Under the pieces are notes generated by a model. That model saw only the letters and a program-made list of their open reading frames with translations. It was not told the origin of the DNA and did no database searches. 64,000 nt of DNA from contig NZ_SMKX01000026.1 in NCBI RefSeq assembly GCF_004349055.1, positions 1 to 64,000 on the forward strand, in the 5' to 3' direction. How positions within the stretch are numbered: position 1 is the stretch's first letter; each line of letters starts with the position of its first letter. Source of the DNA: Kribbella antibiotica. GTDB taxonomy: Bacteria; Actinomycetota; Actinomycetes; Propionibacteriales; Kribbellaceae. Position numbers and translations under genes: made by a program. Shown one piece after another: positions 9,274 through 17,212 of the stretch.

Positions 9274-9309
9274 CCCCAGACAGGGGTGTGCCGAAGGAGA
9301 GGAACAGGT

Positions 9310-9582
9310 ATGAGTGACGCAACACGTCGCGGTTTCCTGGTGTTCGCGGGCGCGGGAACTGTCGCCGCAGCCGGGGCCATCGCCGCGCCGAAGATCTTCG
9401 ACGAGCAGCCCGCCGCTGCCGCGAGTCAGCTCGAGGTCGCGGACCTGACGAACGCGGAGTCGTTCGTCGTCCACGTCAAGGACGTGCAGAAGGGCGAGAT
9501 GGCGATCATGGTCGGCGAGCGCGAAGTGCTGATCACCGATCGCGATCTCGCGTCCCGGCTCGCCGGAGTGAGGACCGCCTGA
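9310..9582 (+). CDS. Small Tat-signal protein, function unknown
   Basis: 90 residues. TRRGFLVFAG near residues 5-14 is a twin-arginine signal, followed by an Ala/Gly-rich hydrophobic stretch and a cut site near EQPAAAAS. The mature part is only about 50 residues (DLTNAESFVVHVKDVQKGEMAIMVGEREVLITD) and looks like a small soluble or accessory domain. The ATG at 9310 is preceded by AGGAGAGG; an open frame runs upstream but lacks the Tat signal context. The stop overlaps the DUF4331 start (TGATG at 9580-9584). Tat export suggests that it folds, perhaps with a cofactor, in the cytoplasm before export. Confidence 0.8.
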   Translation: MSDATRRGFLVFAGAGTVAAAGAIAAPKIFDEQPAAAASQLEVADLTNAESFVVHVKDVQKGEMAIMVGEREVLITDRDLASRLAGVRTA

Positions 9583-10961
9583 TGTCATCGCATCGTGAAG
9601 CACCGGAGATCTCGAAGGACCCGGTCGCCGACAACACCGACGTGTACGCATTCGTCAGCCCGGACAAGCCGGACACGGTGACGCTGATCGCCAACTTCAT
9701 CCCGTTCCAAAACCCGTTCGGCGGGCCGAACTTCTACGAGTTCGGCGACGACGTGCTCTACCAGATCCACATCTCCAACGGTGGTGACGGCAAGGCGGAT
9801 ATCAGCTACCAGTTCCGCTTCCACGCCGAGATCCGGAACAAGAAGACGTTCCTGTACAACACCGGTCCGATCACGTCGATCAAGGACAAGACGTGGAACC
9901 GGCCGCAGTACTACTCGGTGACCCGGGTCGAGAACGGCCGCTCCCGCATCCTGGCGCGCGACCTGGCCGCACCGCCGGTCAACGTCGGCCCGCGCAGTAC
10001 GCCGAACTATGCCAAGCTGGCGGGTGAGGCGATCCACACGTTCGGTACGAACCGCAAGGTGTTCGCCGGGCAGCGGGCGGACGGGTTCTTCGCCGATCTC
10101 GGGTCGATCTTCGACCTCGGAACGCTGCGTCCGTTCCAGGCGGCGCACCTGATCCCGTCGGCCGCGGCGATGGGCGTCAACGGGCTGCAGGGCTCGAACG
10201 TGCACACGATCGCGTTGCAGGTCCCGATCTCGGACTTGACCCGGGACGGCAAGAAGCACACTGACGTGATGGACCCGAAGTCGGTGATCGGGGTCTATGC
10301 GACCGCTAGCCGGCAGCAGTCGAAGATCTTCGATGACCTGTTGGGGATTTCGCATTGGCACGGCCCGCACAAGCAGGTCTCCCGGCTGGGAAACCCCTTG
10401 TTCAACGAGGTCATCGTGCCGATGGCGGAGAAGGACAAGTGGAACAGCCGGCCGCCGCACGAGGACAAGAAGTACGCCCAGTACGTCACCAAGCCCGAGC
10501 TGGCGGGATTGCTTCCGGCGCTTTACCCGGGGGTGTTTCCGAATCTGGCGGCGTACAAGAAGCCGCGTGCCGACCTCGCCGCGATCCTGCTGACCGGGAT
10601 CCCGAAGGGCGTCGTACCGGGGTTCCAGAACTACACCGGGCCGGTGCAGGCGGACATGCTGCGGCTCAATGTCGCCGTACCGCCTGCGAAGACGCCGAAT
10701 CCGCTGGGGCTGGTGGCCGGGGATGCGGCTGGGTTCCCGAACGGGCGCCGGGTGTTCGACGATGTCGTGACGGTTGAGATTCGGGCGGTTGCCGGCTTGA
10801 CGATTCCGTTGGTTGACCCGTCGTTCACGCCGGATGGGGCTGCTGCGGCGGTCGCGGACGGTACGTCGAACACGAACTCGACCTACCTGAAGGTGTTCCC
10901 GTACCTCGGTACGCCGGGTGGCGGGTATCAGTCGAAGCCGGGCGTTCCGGCGGCGTCATGA
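9582..10961 (+). CDS. DUF4331 domain protein
   Basis: 459 residues matching DUF4331 along the whole length: SSHREAP at the N-terminus, DNTDVYAFVSPDKPDTV, IPFQNPFGGPNFYEFGDDVLY and the late AGFPNGRRVFDDVV. The activity of this family is not established. No signal peptide is visible, although the preceding gene carries one, so the two products might be exported together or act on opposite sides of the membrane (inference). The start overlaps the Tat gene stop by one base, and the end overlaps the His-rich gene (ATGA at 10958). Confidence 0.9.
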   Translation: MSSHREAPEISKDPVADNTDVYAFVSPDKPDTVTLIANFIPFQNPFGGPNFYEFGDDVLYQIHISNGGDGKADISYQFRFHAEIRNKKTFLYNTGPITSIKDKTWNRPQYYSVTRVENGRSRILARDLAAPPVNVGPRSTPNYAKLAGEAIHTFGTNRKVFAGQRADGFFADLGSIFDLGTLRPFQAAHLIPSAAAMGVNGLQGSNVHTIALQVPISDLTRDGKKHTDVMDPKSVIGVYATASRQQSKIFDDLLGISHWHGPHKQVSRLGNPLFNEVIVPMAEKDKWNSRPPHEDKKYAQYVTKPELAGLLPALYPGVFPNLAAYKKPRADLAAILLTGIPKGVVPGFQNYTGPVQADMLRLNVAVPPAKTPNPLGLVAGDAAGFPNGRRVFDDVVTVEIRAVAGLTIPLVDPSFTPDGAAAAVADGTSNTNSTYLKVFPYLGTPGGGYQSKPGVPAAS

Positions 10962-11359
10962 CAGCGCCGCTGACGAACGCGGAGGAGAATCCGCATGCGG
11001 GTAAGGGCTCGTCGGTCCTGCTCGACATCGGTGACGGTGTCGGCGCGATCGTGGTCACGCTGCCGGCCGAGCTGGAAGATGCCGAGATCGAGCGTCGCCC
11101 GGCCGGTTGGGCGAGCCCGGAGGTCGTCGCACACGGCCATGGTCACGGGCACGGGCACGGGCCGGGGGAGCACAGTCATCGGTATCCGCATGTGGCCGTA
11201 GTTCCCAGGCCGTCGCCGGAGGGGGAGACCGTCTACTCCGCTGTGTTCTTCGATGTCCCCGAAGGCAGCTATGAGCTGTACGTGATGCCCGATGGGCCGG
11301 TGCAGTTGACGGTCAACGTGGTCAGCGGCGAGGTCACCGAGGCTGACTGGCCGCAGTAA
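10958..11359 (+). CDS. Histidine-rich small protein of the DUF4331 operon
   Basis: 133 residues: a beta-rich N-terminal part (SSVLLDIGDGVGAIVVTLP), a central loop HGHGHGHGHGPGEHSHRYPH around residue 62-81, and a beta-rich C-terminus (GSYELYVMPDG...LTVNVVSGEVTEADW). Actinobacterial proteins of this pattern are sometimes annotated as phospholipase, but I see no catalytic motif here. The seven or more closely spaced histidines suggest Zn, Ni, Cu or Co binding (inference). It overlaps the DUF4331 stop by 4 bases, so it is the third gene of that operon. Confidence 0.75.
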   Translation: MTAPLTNAEENPHAGKGSSVLLDIGDGVGAIVVTLPAELEDAEIERRPAGWASPEVVAHGHGHGHGHGPGEHSHRYPHVAVVPRPSPEGETVYSAVFFDVPEGSYELYVMPDGPVQLTVNVVSGEVTEADWPQ

Positions 11360-11463
11360 GACGTGGAGCCGTCGGGAGTGGACACAGGGGCCACGCCCGG
11401 CGGCTGCCCGCGACCCTCACAGCAGCGATAATGAGTCGTCTGTTATCGAAACCTGGGGGGTCG

Positions 11464-11991
11464 ATGATGCGTACGCGCATGCTTGCGATTGTTCTGTCGG
11501 TGGGTCTGCTGGCCGCTGGCGTCTGGTTCTTCGGCATCCGGCACGGTGACGGTCCGCTGGGAGAAAGCGGTCTTGGCAACCAGCTCTGCTTCCCCGTGGG
11601 TGAGTCGGAGTCAGCGACCATCGGCACCATGGACACGCTGCGCAACAGCTCCTCGAGCATCGTCAAGATCACCGATGTCTCACTGATCGGCGCCCGCGGT
11701 GTCGAGAACGCCGGTGCCTTCCTCGTGCAGGGTGCCGCCACCAGCAAATCCGGATGGGCGTTCGGCAATGGGCCCTTCGACGGCGAGGCCAACCGCCCCC
11801 GGTTGGCGGTCGACGCCGAGCTCCCCGCGAAGTCGGACGACGACATCGGGCTGATCGTCCACCTCACCCGGCCCGACGTCCTCGCCGAAGGCTATGTGGA
11901 AGGTATCCGGATCGAGTACACAACAGGCGATCGCCGCTACTTCCTCGAAACCGGCCCAGAACAAATCCTCCGCCCCGGCAAGTGTTTCTAG
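11464..11991 (+). CDS. Membrane-anchored or secreted protein of unknown function
   Basis: 175 residues from the ATG at 11464, chosen because GGGGGG stands just before it; an ATG at 11431 in the same frame is less likely. Residues 5-22 form a single hydrophobic anchor or signal; the rest (GNQLCFPVGES ... LRNSSSSIVKITDVSLIGARGV) looks like an extracellular beta-sandwich. Two cysteines, near the start of the mature part and in the C-terminal GKCF, could pair. I do not recognise the family. It stands between the DUF4331 operon and the broken permease gene. Confidence 0.6.
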   Translation: MMRTRMLAIVLSVGLLAAGVWFFGIRHGDGPLGESGLGNQLCFPVGESESATIGTMDTLRNSSSSIVKITDVSLIGARGVENAGAFLVQGAATSKSGWAFGNGPFDGEANRPRLAVDAELPAKSDDDIGLIVHLTRPDVLAEGYVEGIRIEYTTGDRRYFLETGPEQILRPGKCF

Positions 11992-12043
11992 GCTCTTTTC
12001 AGATTCGGTTGCCGGGGGCGACGAGCGGGGCGACACTTTTTGG

Positions 12044-13434
12044 ATGACTGCGGCTGAACCGACGACTGACGGTACGTACCGGGACCGGGTTTTTGCGGTG
12101 GAGCCTGGCGGGAACGAGGCGATCGCCGAGGAGGATCGGCACGGTCGGCCGAGCCAGTTGTTCTGGACGTGGATGTCGCCGAATCTCGAGTTCGCGACGA
12201 TCTTCGTCGGCGTACTGGCGGTGGCTGTTATGGGATGAGCTTCTGGCAGGCGGTTGCGGGCGTTGTGGTTGGCACGGGGTTGGGCGCGGTGGCGCACTAC
12301 TTTCTGTCAGCGCGGGGGCCGCGGCTGGGGGTTCCGCAGATGGTGTCGGGGCGGTTGGCGTTCGGGTTCAAGGGGAACGCGCTGCCTGCGGTGCTGATGT
12401 CGATCACTGCGGGCGTCGGGTGGTTTGCAACGAACAGTGTGAGTGGCGCATATGCGCTGGCGGCGTTGTTCGGTATTGGACCGCTGGTCGGGCTGATCAT
12501 CATCGTGCTGGTGCAGACGGCGTTGGCGTTCTGCGGGCACAACCTGGTGCAGGCGTTCGAGCGGTACGCGTTTCCGGTGCTGGCGGTGATCTTTGCGGTT
12601 GCCTCGATCGCGATTCTGATGAAGGCGCACACCGGTGCGGCTGCGCTGGAACCCGTTGTAGGCAAGGGTTCCTTCGGCGGGTTCCTGCTCACGGTCGGTA
12701 CGGCGTTCGGGTACGCGGCGGGCTGGACGCCGTACGCCTCGGACTACACGCGCTACCTGCCCTCGAAGGTGTCGGCGGTGCGCACCGGGTTGTTCGCGTC
12801 GGCAGGTTTGTTCGTGTCGTGCGTGGTGCTGCAGATTGTTGGCGCCGCGTCGGTGACCATCGGCCCGGCCCTGTCCGACAACCCGACGCAAGCGTTCACC
12901 GGTGAGCTGAGTTCGCCGGTCGCCAAGGCCACCCTGCTGGCGATCGCGATCGGAGCGATCGCCGCGAACTCGATCAACGTGTACTCGGGCGCGATGGCGT
13001 TCGTGACGATCGGGGTGAAGCTGCCCGCGCACATCGCGCGCGCTTTGGTCACGGTGTTCTTCGGAGTCGCCGGATTCCTCGTCGCGTGGTGGGCGCTGCC
13101 CGACGCCGCGACAAGCTACGAGGCCTTCCTGCTGATCATCGCCTACTGGGTCGGCCCGTGGCTCGGTGTCGTGCTCGCCGACCAGTACCTGCGGCGAACG
13201 CAAACAATCACCCACCTCCTGTACGACGCCTCCTACGCGAACTGGGGCGGTCTGCTCTCGTTCCTCGTCGGGCTCATCGGGTCGGTGGTGTTGTTCTCCA
13301 ACCAGGAGAAGTTCACCGGCCTCGTCACCAAGGCGGTTCCCGGGCTCGGGGACATCACGTTCTTCGTCGGATTCCTGCTTGCCGGGGGCGGATACTTGTT
13401 GTTGTGCCGAGCCAGAATCGCCAACGAATCATGA
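12044..13434 (+). pseudogene. NCS1 cytosine/purine permease split by a frameshift
   Basis: The N-terminal part (ATG 12044, TYRDRVFAVEPGGNEAIAEE ... WMSPNLEFATIFVGVLAVAV) ends at TGA 12236-12238. The remainder continues in the next frame from ATG 12235 (MSFWQAVAGVVVGTGLG ... RGPRLGVPQM) to 13434. Together they are a normal-length NCS1 nucleobase:cation symporter with about 12 membrane helices, but the break falls inside helix 1. One extra base between GTT and ATGGG near 12229 (for example a T in the T run) would restore the frame, giving ...AVYGMSFW. So this is a 1-base deletion, a sequencing error or, less likely, a coupled two-part protein, since ATGA overlaps the two frames. The 3' end overlaps the deaminase start (ATGA at 13431). 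Confidence 0.75.
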
Positions 13435-13877
13435 CGCCTCAGGAGATGCTCGACGTTGCTGTCGCTGAGGCGCGTCAGGGCTTGGCGGAAGGCGGGATTC
13501 CCATCGGAGCCGCGCTGTTCAGCTCGGACGGCGTCCTGCTCGGCAGCGGTCACAACCGTCGGGTCCAGAACGACGACCCCTCAGTGCACGGCGAGACCGA
13601 CGCCTTCCGCAACGCCGGCCGCCAGCGCGACTACCGGTCCACGATCATGGTGACAACGCTCGCGCCGTGCTGGTACTGCAGCGGTCTGATCCGCCAGTTC
13701 GGAATCGGCGCCGTGATCATCGGCGAGAACCGTACGTTCGACGGCGGTCAGCACTGGCTGGCCGAGCACGGCGTACAGGTGACGCTGCTCGATGATCCGC
13801 GCTGTGTGACGATGATGACCGACTTCATTGCTGCGAACCCAGTCTTGTGGAACGAAGATATCGGGGTATCTGAATGA
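13431..13877 (+). CDS. Nucleobase/nucleoside deaminase, cytosine-deaminase type
   Basis: 148 residues with the zinc-site pattern of the cytidine/deoxycytidylate deaminase superfamily: HGETDAF (His53, Glu55) and APCWYC (Cys80, Cys83). Length and arrangement fit yeast-type cytosine deaminases and tRNA-adenosine/guanine deaminase-like enzymes. Coupling to a cytosine-type NCS1 permease favours a free nucleobase such as cytosine, isoguanine or 5-methylcytosine (inference). It overlaps both neighbours by 4 bases (ATGA at 13431 and 13874), so permease, deaminase and oxygenase form a tight operon. Confidence 0.85.
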   Translation: MTPQEMLDVAVAEARQGLAEGGIPIGAALFSSDGVLLGSGHNRRVQNDDPSVHGETDAFRNAGRQRDYRSTIMVTTLAPCWYCSGLIRQFGIGAVIIGENRTFDGGQHWLAEHGVQVTLLDDPRCVTMMTDFIAANPVLWNEDIGVSE

Positions 13878-14833
13878 GCGCGATTGCCACTATTGACATC
13901 TCTCGCTGGTACGCCGGGGGTGCCGAAGCTGACGCGGTTGCGGCTGAGGTCGACGCGGGCCTGCAGCAGGCCGGCTTCATCGTCATCACCGGTCATGGCG
14001 TCGACACCGGATTGGCTGCGCGGGTGCGGGCAGCGAGCCGCGAGTTCTTCGCACTGCTGCCCGAGGTCAAGGCGCGCTACTCAGTGCAGGTCGGTGGGCA
14101 CGGCTGGCTCGGCCCGGGTGCGGAGGCCAACGCGTATTCCGAGGGCACCGAGTCCCCGCCGGACCTCAAGGAGAGCTACAGCCTCGGCGCCGAGACCCCG
14201 ACCGGCGATGCCGAGGTGGACCGCGTGTGGTTCGCGCCGAACGTCTGGCCGGCCGAAGTTCCCTCCCTGCAAGGGCTTGTCGACGAGTACACCGCGGTCA
14301 TGCGGAGGCTCTCCGATGACCTGCTGGCGTTGTTCGCGCATGCTCTGGGCCTGCCTGGCAACCCGTTCGCCGTACAGGCTGATCGGCCTACGTGGACGAT
14401 GAACATCAACCACTACCCGCCGGTGAGCGTGGTGGGTGAGCCGGAGCCGGGGCAGTTCCGGATCGGCCCGCATACGGACTTTGGTACGGTGACTGTGCTG
14501 GATCGCGAGCCTGGTGCGGGCGGTCTGCAGGTGTACTCCGAGGCCGGGGGCTGGGAGGACGCTCCGTGGGAGCCGGGTGCGCTGACCGTCAATATCGGTG
14601 ACCTGCTTGAGCACTGGACCGGACGCCGCTGGCCGTCGGGCCGGCACCGCGTGCTGCCGCCGCAACCGCATGCGCCTGAAGAAGATCTGGTGTCGCTGAT
14701 CTACTTCTACGAGGCCAACCACGACGCAGTCGTCACTCCGCTGGAACCGCCGGTCGGCAAGGTGTCCGGCCTGCAGCCGGTCACCTCAGCGGCGTTCATC
14801 AAGGAGCGCCTCGACGCGATCACCGTCGGCTGA
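13874..14833 (+). CDS. 2-oxoglutarate/Fe(II) oxygenase, isopenicillin-N-synthase family
   Basis: 319 residues with the N-terminal DIOX_N pattern (GFIVITGHGV) and the Fe(II) triad HTD (His200, Asp202) plus a distal His258 in SGRHRV. This family includes the fungal thymine 7-hydroxylase as well as gibberellin oxidases, so a pyrimidine or purine substrate fits the operon with a nucleobase permease and deaminase (inference). Last gene of the operon; a strong terminator follows at 14840-14876. Confidence 0.85.
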   Translation: MSAIATIDISRWYAGGAEADAVAAEVDAGLQQAGFIVITGHGVDTGLAARVRAASREFFALLPEVKARYSVQVGGHGWLGPGAEANAYSEGTESPPDLKESYSLGAETPTGDAEVDRVWFAPNVWPAEVPSLQGLVDEYTAVMRRLSDDLLALFAHALGLPGNPFAVQADRPTWTMNINHYPPVSVVGEPEPGQFRIGPHTDFGTVTVLDREPGAGGLQVYSEAGGWEDAPWEPGALTVNIGDLLEHWTGRRWPSGRHRVLPPQPHAPEEDLVSLIYFYEANHDAVVTPLEPPVGKVSGLQPVTSAAFIKERLDAITVG

Positions 14834-14839
14834 AGCGAG

Positions 14840-14876
14840 CGCGTCGCTCCCAGCAGATCATGCTGGGAGCGACGCG
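14840..14876. terminator. Strong bidirectional terminator
   Basis: A 16-base-pair perfect stem (CGCGTCGCTCCCAGCA with its complement) closes a five-base loop GATCA and is followed by TTTG. It sits between the convergent oxygenase and condensation-domain genes. Confidence 0.85.
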
Positions 14877-14881
14877 TTTGA

Positions 14882-16261
14882 TCAGCCGGCTGTGAGCATG
14901 AGGTCGCGGAGGCGTTCGACGTACAAGCGCATGCTCTTGAGGGCGATGTCGGTGTCGGGGTAGCGGCAGGCGAACTGCAGGCCTTCGTGGACCCGGCTGA
15001 TCCACACGCACACCTGGTCGCCGTACGAAACGCGGATGAGGCCGTAGGCCTTCAGCTCCTGCCACCGCTCCGATCCCTCGACGCTCCGGCCGTCGGCGAA
15101 CGAGACGATCGAGTACAGGTCGGGAGAGGTGGGGCGGAAGTCGGTGCCCAGCAACTGGAGCACGCGGGCGACGGGCACGCGTGACATCGGCCGGTTCCGG
15201 CGAAGTTCTGCGCGGACCGTGTTGAGTGCGCCGTCGAAATCTGTTGCCGCGGAGACGGCGATTTCGAGCGGCGCGCCGCCGACGTACCAACCGACCGACT
15301 CGGACAGTTCCGACTTGACCCTCGTGTGGAACGGGGCGACGGTGCGATAGACCTCTTGCCCGGTGAGTTCGCGAACGATGAGGGCAGTGGCTGCGAGCAC
15401 ACCGACCAGACTTCCGCCGTACGGGCGGCAACGGTTCTCGAACGCGGCCGCATCAGCGTCGGTCAGCAGCATTTCCTGCAGGAACTTCTGGGTCGGCAGC
15501 GGGCCCTCGGGATCGAGGCCGAGGTCGAGCGGGAAGTTCGGGAGTCTGCCGTCGCAGTTCGCGACGAACTCGCGCCAGCGGTCGACGATCGGGTCGGTCA
15601 CCTCGACCTGATCGGCCTTCGTGCGTTCGATGGCGCTGAAGTCGACGTAACTGGCGACCGGCAGGGTGTCCTCGGTGCGGCCTTCGAGACCGGCCGCATA
15701 GAGCTCGTGGATCTCGGTGGGAATCCGATAGATCGAGTAGGCGTCGACGTTGCTGTGGTCGAAGGCCATGTAGACGCTGGTGCTGTCGTCCCGGACGACG
15801 GCCGTGTAGATGAAGTTCGGCCAGCTCAGCGCGTCCGCCGCGACGTCGAACCGGTCTTGCAAGTACTGCGTCAGGACTTCGGCGTCGGGGAAGTTGCCGA
15901 TCTCCCCCCGGTGCAGCACCAGGGCCTCGGCCTCGAGCGTGAATCGCCGCATCTCACCGTCGACGGAGCGGAAGCCACTGCGCATCGTCTCGTGCCGCAG
16001 CGTCCACAGGCGCAGGGCTTCCTGCAGTACGTCGAGGTCGATCGGTCCCGGGATGTCGAACGCTGTGCCCAGCCAAGTCGGCACGAACAGGCCGTCGTCG
16101 CGCACCGAGCGCGCCGTCTTTACGTGGGACTCCTGGACGTAGCTCGGTGGGCGCGAGTCCTCCGGCAGTCCGGTCGCGGCCTCGATGGTGGACGGATGAA
16201 CAGTCCACTCCACGAGGTGCCCGGGGCGGATCTCGCATCGTTGGATATCGGTCATGCGCAT
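14882..16261 (-). CDS. Stand-alone NRPS-type condensation-domain protein
   Basis: 459 residues forming one condensation / acyltransferase fold of the NRPS C-domain and PapA-like superfamily. The catalytic HHxxxDG motif appears as DHSNVDA (168-174): the second histidine and the aspartate are kept, while the first His and last Gly are replaced. GSLVGVLAATALIVRELTG and VGWYVGGAPLEIAV are typical later C-domain segments. No adenylation or carrier domain is nearby, so the partner is encoded elsewhere or it joins free acyl and amine or alcohol substrates. The ATG at 16261 is chosen for a GGAG seven bases upstream. Confidence 0.8.
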   Translation of the reverse strand: MRMTDIQRCEIRPGHLVEWTVHPSTIEAATGLPEDSRPPSYVQESHVKTARSVRDDGLFVPTWLGTAFDIPGPIDLDVLQEALRLWTLRHETMRSGFRSVDGEMRRFTLEAEALVLHRGEIGNFPDAEVLTQYLQDRFDVAADALSWPNFIYTAVVRDDSTSVYMAFDHSNVDAYSIYRIPTEIHELYAAGLEGRTEDTLPVASYVDFSAIERTKADQVEVTDPIVDRWREFVANCDGRLPNFPLDLGLDPEGPLPTQKFLQEMLLTDADAAAFENRCRPYGGSLVGVLAATALIVRELTGQEVYRTVAPFHTRVKSELSESVGWYVGGAPLEIAVSAATDFDGALNTVRAELRRNRPMSRVPVARVLQLLGTDFRPTSPDLYSIVSFADGRSVEGSERWQELKAYGLIRVSYGDQVCVWISRVHEGLQFACRYPDTDIALKSMRLYVERLRDLMLTAG

Positions 16262-16483
16262 GGGTGTACTCCGGTTCGCAGGGGGGTCGAAACGCGAGCA
16301 TGGCAAGGGGAAACAGCCGCCGGCTACCAGGGTTTGTGGGGGGCACATCGAGTGCCGGCGGATGTCGACAACTGTCGAGGGCCACGCAGACCGAGGTCAA
16401 GCGAAAAGGGAAATATCTACGGTGATCTCACAGACTGCTGATTGCCCAGGGCACCCAAGTGCTGTCGATGCGGCAGGCAACGA
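16262..16483. other. Intergenic region upstream of the condensation gene
   Basis: 222 bases between two minus-strand genes. It should hold the condensation gene's promoter and the end of the racemase transcript. I see no convincing hairpin, operator or small gene. Confidence 0.3.
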
Positions 16484-17212
16484 TTATTTCAGCGGTGTTT
16501 CCGCAAGGAGCGCCTCGACGCGATCTCGGTCGGGGAAGGCGAACTCGCCGAGTTTGCCGGTGGTGAGGCTGAGCCGGATGAGCGTTTCGACGGTGACGGT
16601 TGCTGCGGTGACGCCGTCGATGACGCTGACGCCGAGCTCGGTGGACAGTTCGTGGCAGAGGTCCGCCATACCGGCGCAGCCCAGAACGATCGCGTCGGAG
16701 CCGTCGTTGGCAAGCGCTTCCTTGCAGGCTTGCAAGATAGAGGTCCGGGCCTGTGGGGTTTCGAGACCGAGCACGGGGATCTCGCAGGCGTGGATGCCCA
16801 GGCAGCTGGCGGCGACGCCGTACTGGTGTGTCAGGTCGCGGGCCTGTCCGACGGTGCGGGAGAGGGTGGTGACGACGCTGAAGCCGCGGCCGAGGTACGA
16901 CGCCGTCCGCATGGCTGCCTCCGCGATGCCGACGACCGGGCCGCGGGCCAGTTCGCGCGCAGCCTGCAGGCCGGGATCGCCGAAGCACGCGATGACATAG
17001 CCGTCGTACCCGGCTGTCTCGCCGGTGGCGATCTCCTCAAGCACACCCGGTACGGCGAGCGCCGCGTCGGCGTGGCTCTCGATTGCCGCGGGTCCACGGC
17101 TGGGGCTGGTTGCGTGGACGGTGACACCCGGACCGGCCACGGCGCGGGCGCAAGCGCCGATCTTGGCGGTCATCGATGCGGTGGTGTTGGGGTTGATGAC
17201 CTTCAACATCAT
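16484..17212 (-). CDS. Asp/Glu/hydantoin racemase family protein
   Basis: 242 residues. The two catalytic-cysteine motifs are plain: ACFGDPG (Cys76) and LGCAGM (Cys179), with the N-terminal VINPNTT typical of hydantoin/allantoin racemases. The start ATG at 17212 overlaps the permease stop (ATGA), so it is co-expressed with an NCS1 permease of the allantoin/hydantoin kind. Likely role: racemising an imported allantoin- or hydantoin-type ring so that a stereospecific hydrolase can act (inference); no hydrolase is in the window. Confidence 0.85.
   Translation of the reverse strand: MMLKVINPNTTASMTAKIGACARAVAGPGVTVHATSPSRGPAAIESHADAALAVPGVLEEIATGETAGYDGYVIACFGDPGLQAARELARGPVVGIAEAAMRTASYLGRGFSVVTTLSRTVGQARDLTHQYGVAASCLGIHACEIPVLGLETPQARTSILQACKEALANDGSDAIVLGCAGMADLCHELSTELGVSVIDGVTAATVTVETLIRLSLTTGKLGEFAFPDRDRVEALLAETPLK

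Noticed and set aside
12235-13434. Second half of the split permease as an independent, complete gene
   Set aside because: It lacks the conserved N-terminus and half of helix 1, which lie immediately upstream in the other frame.
14840-14876. Perfect palindrome as an operator
   Set aside because: It sits between two convergent 3' ends, with a five-base loop and a T run, so terminator is the better reading.
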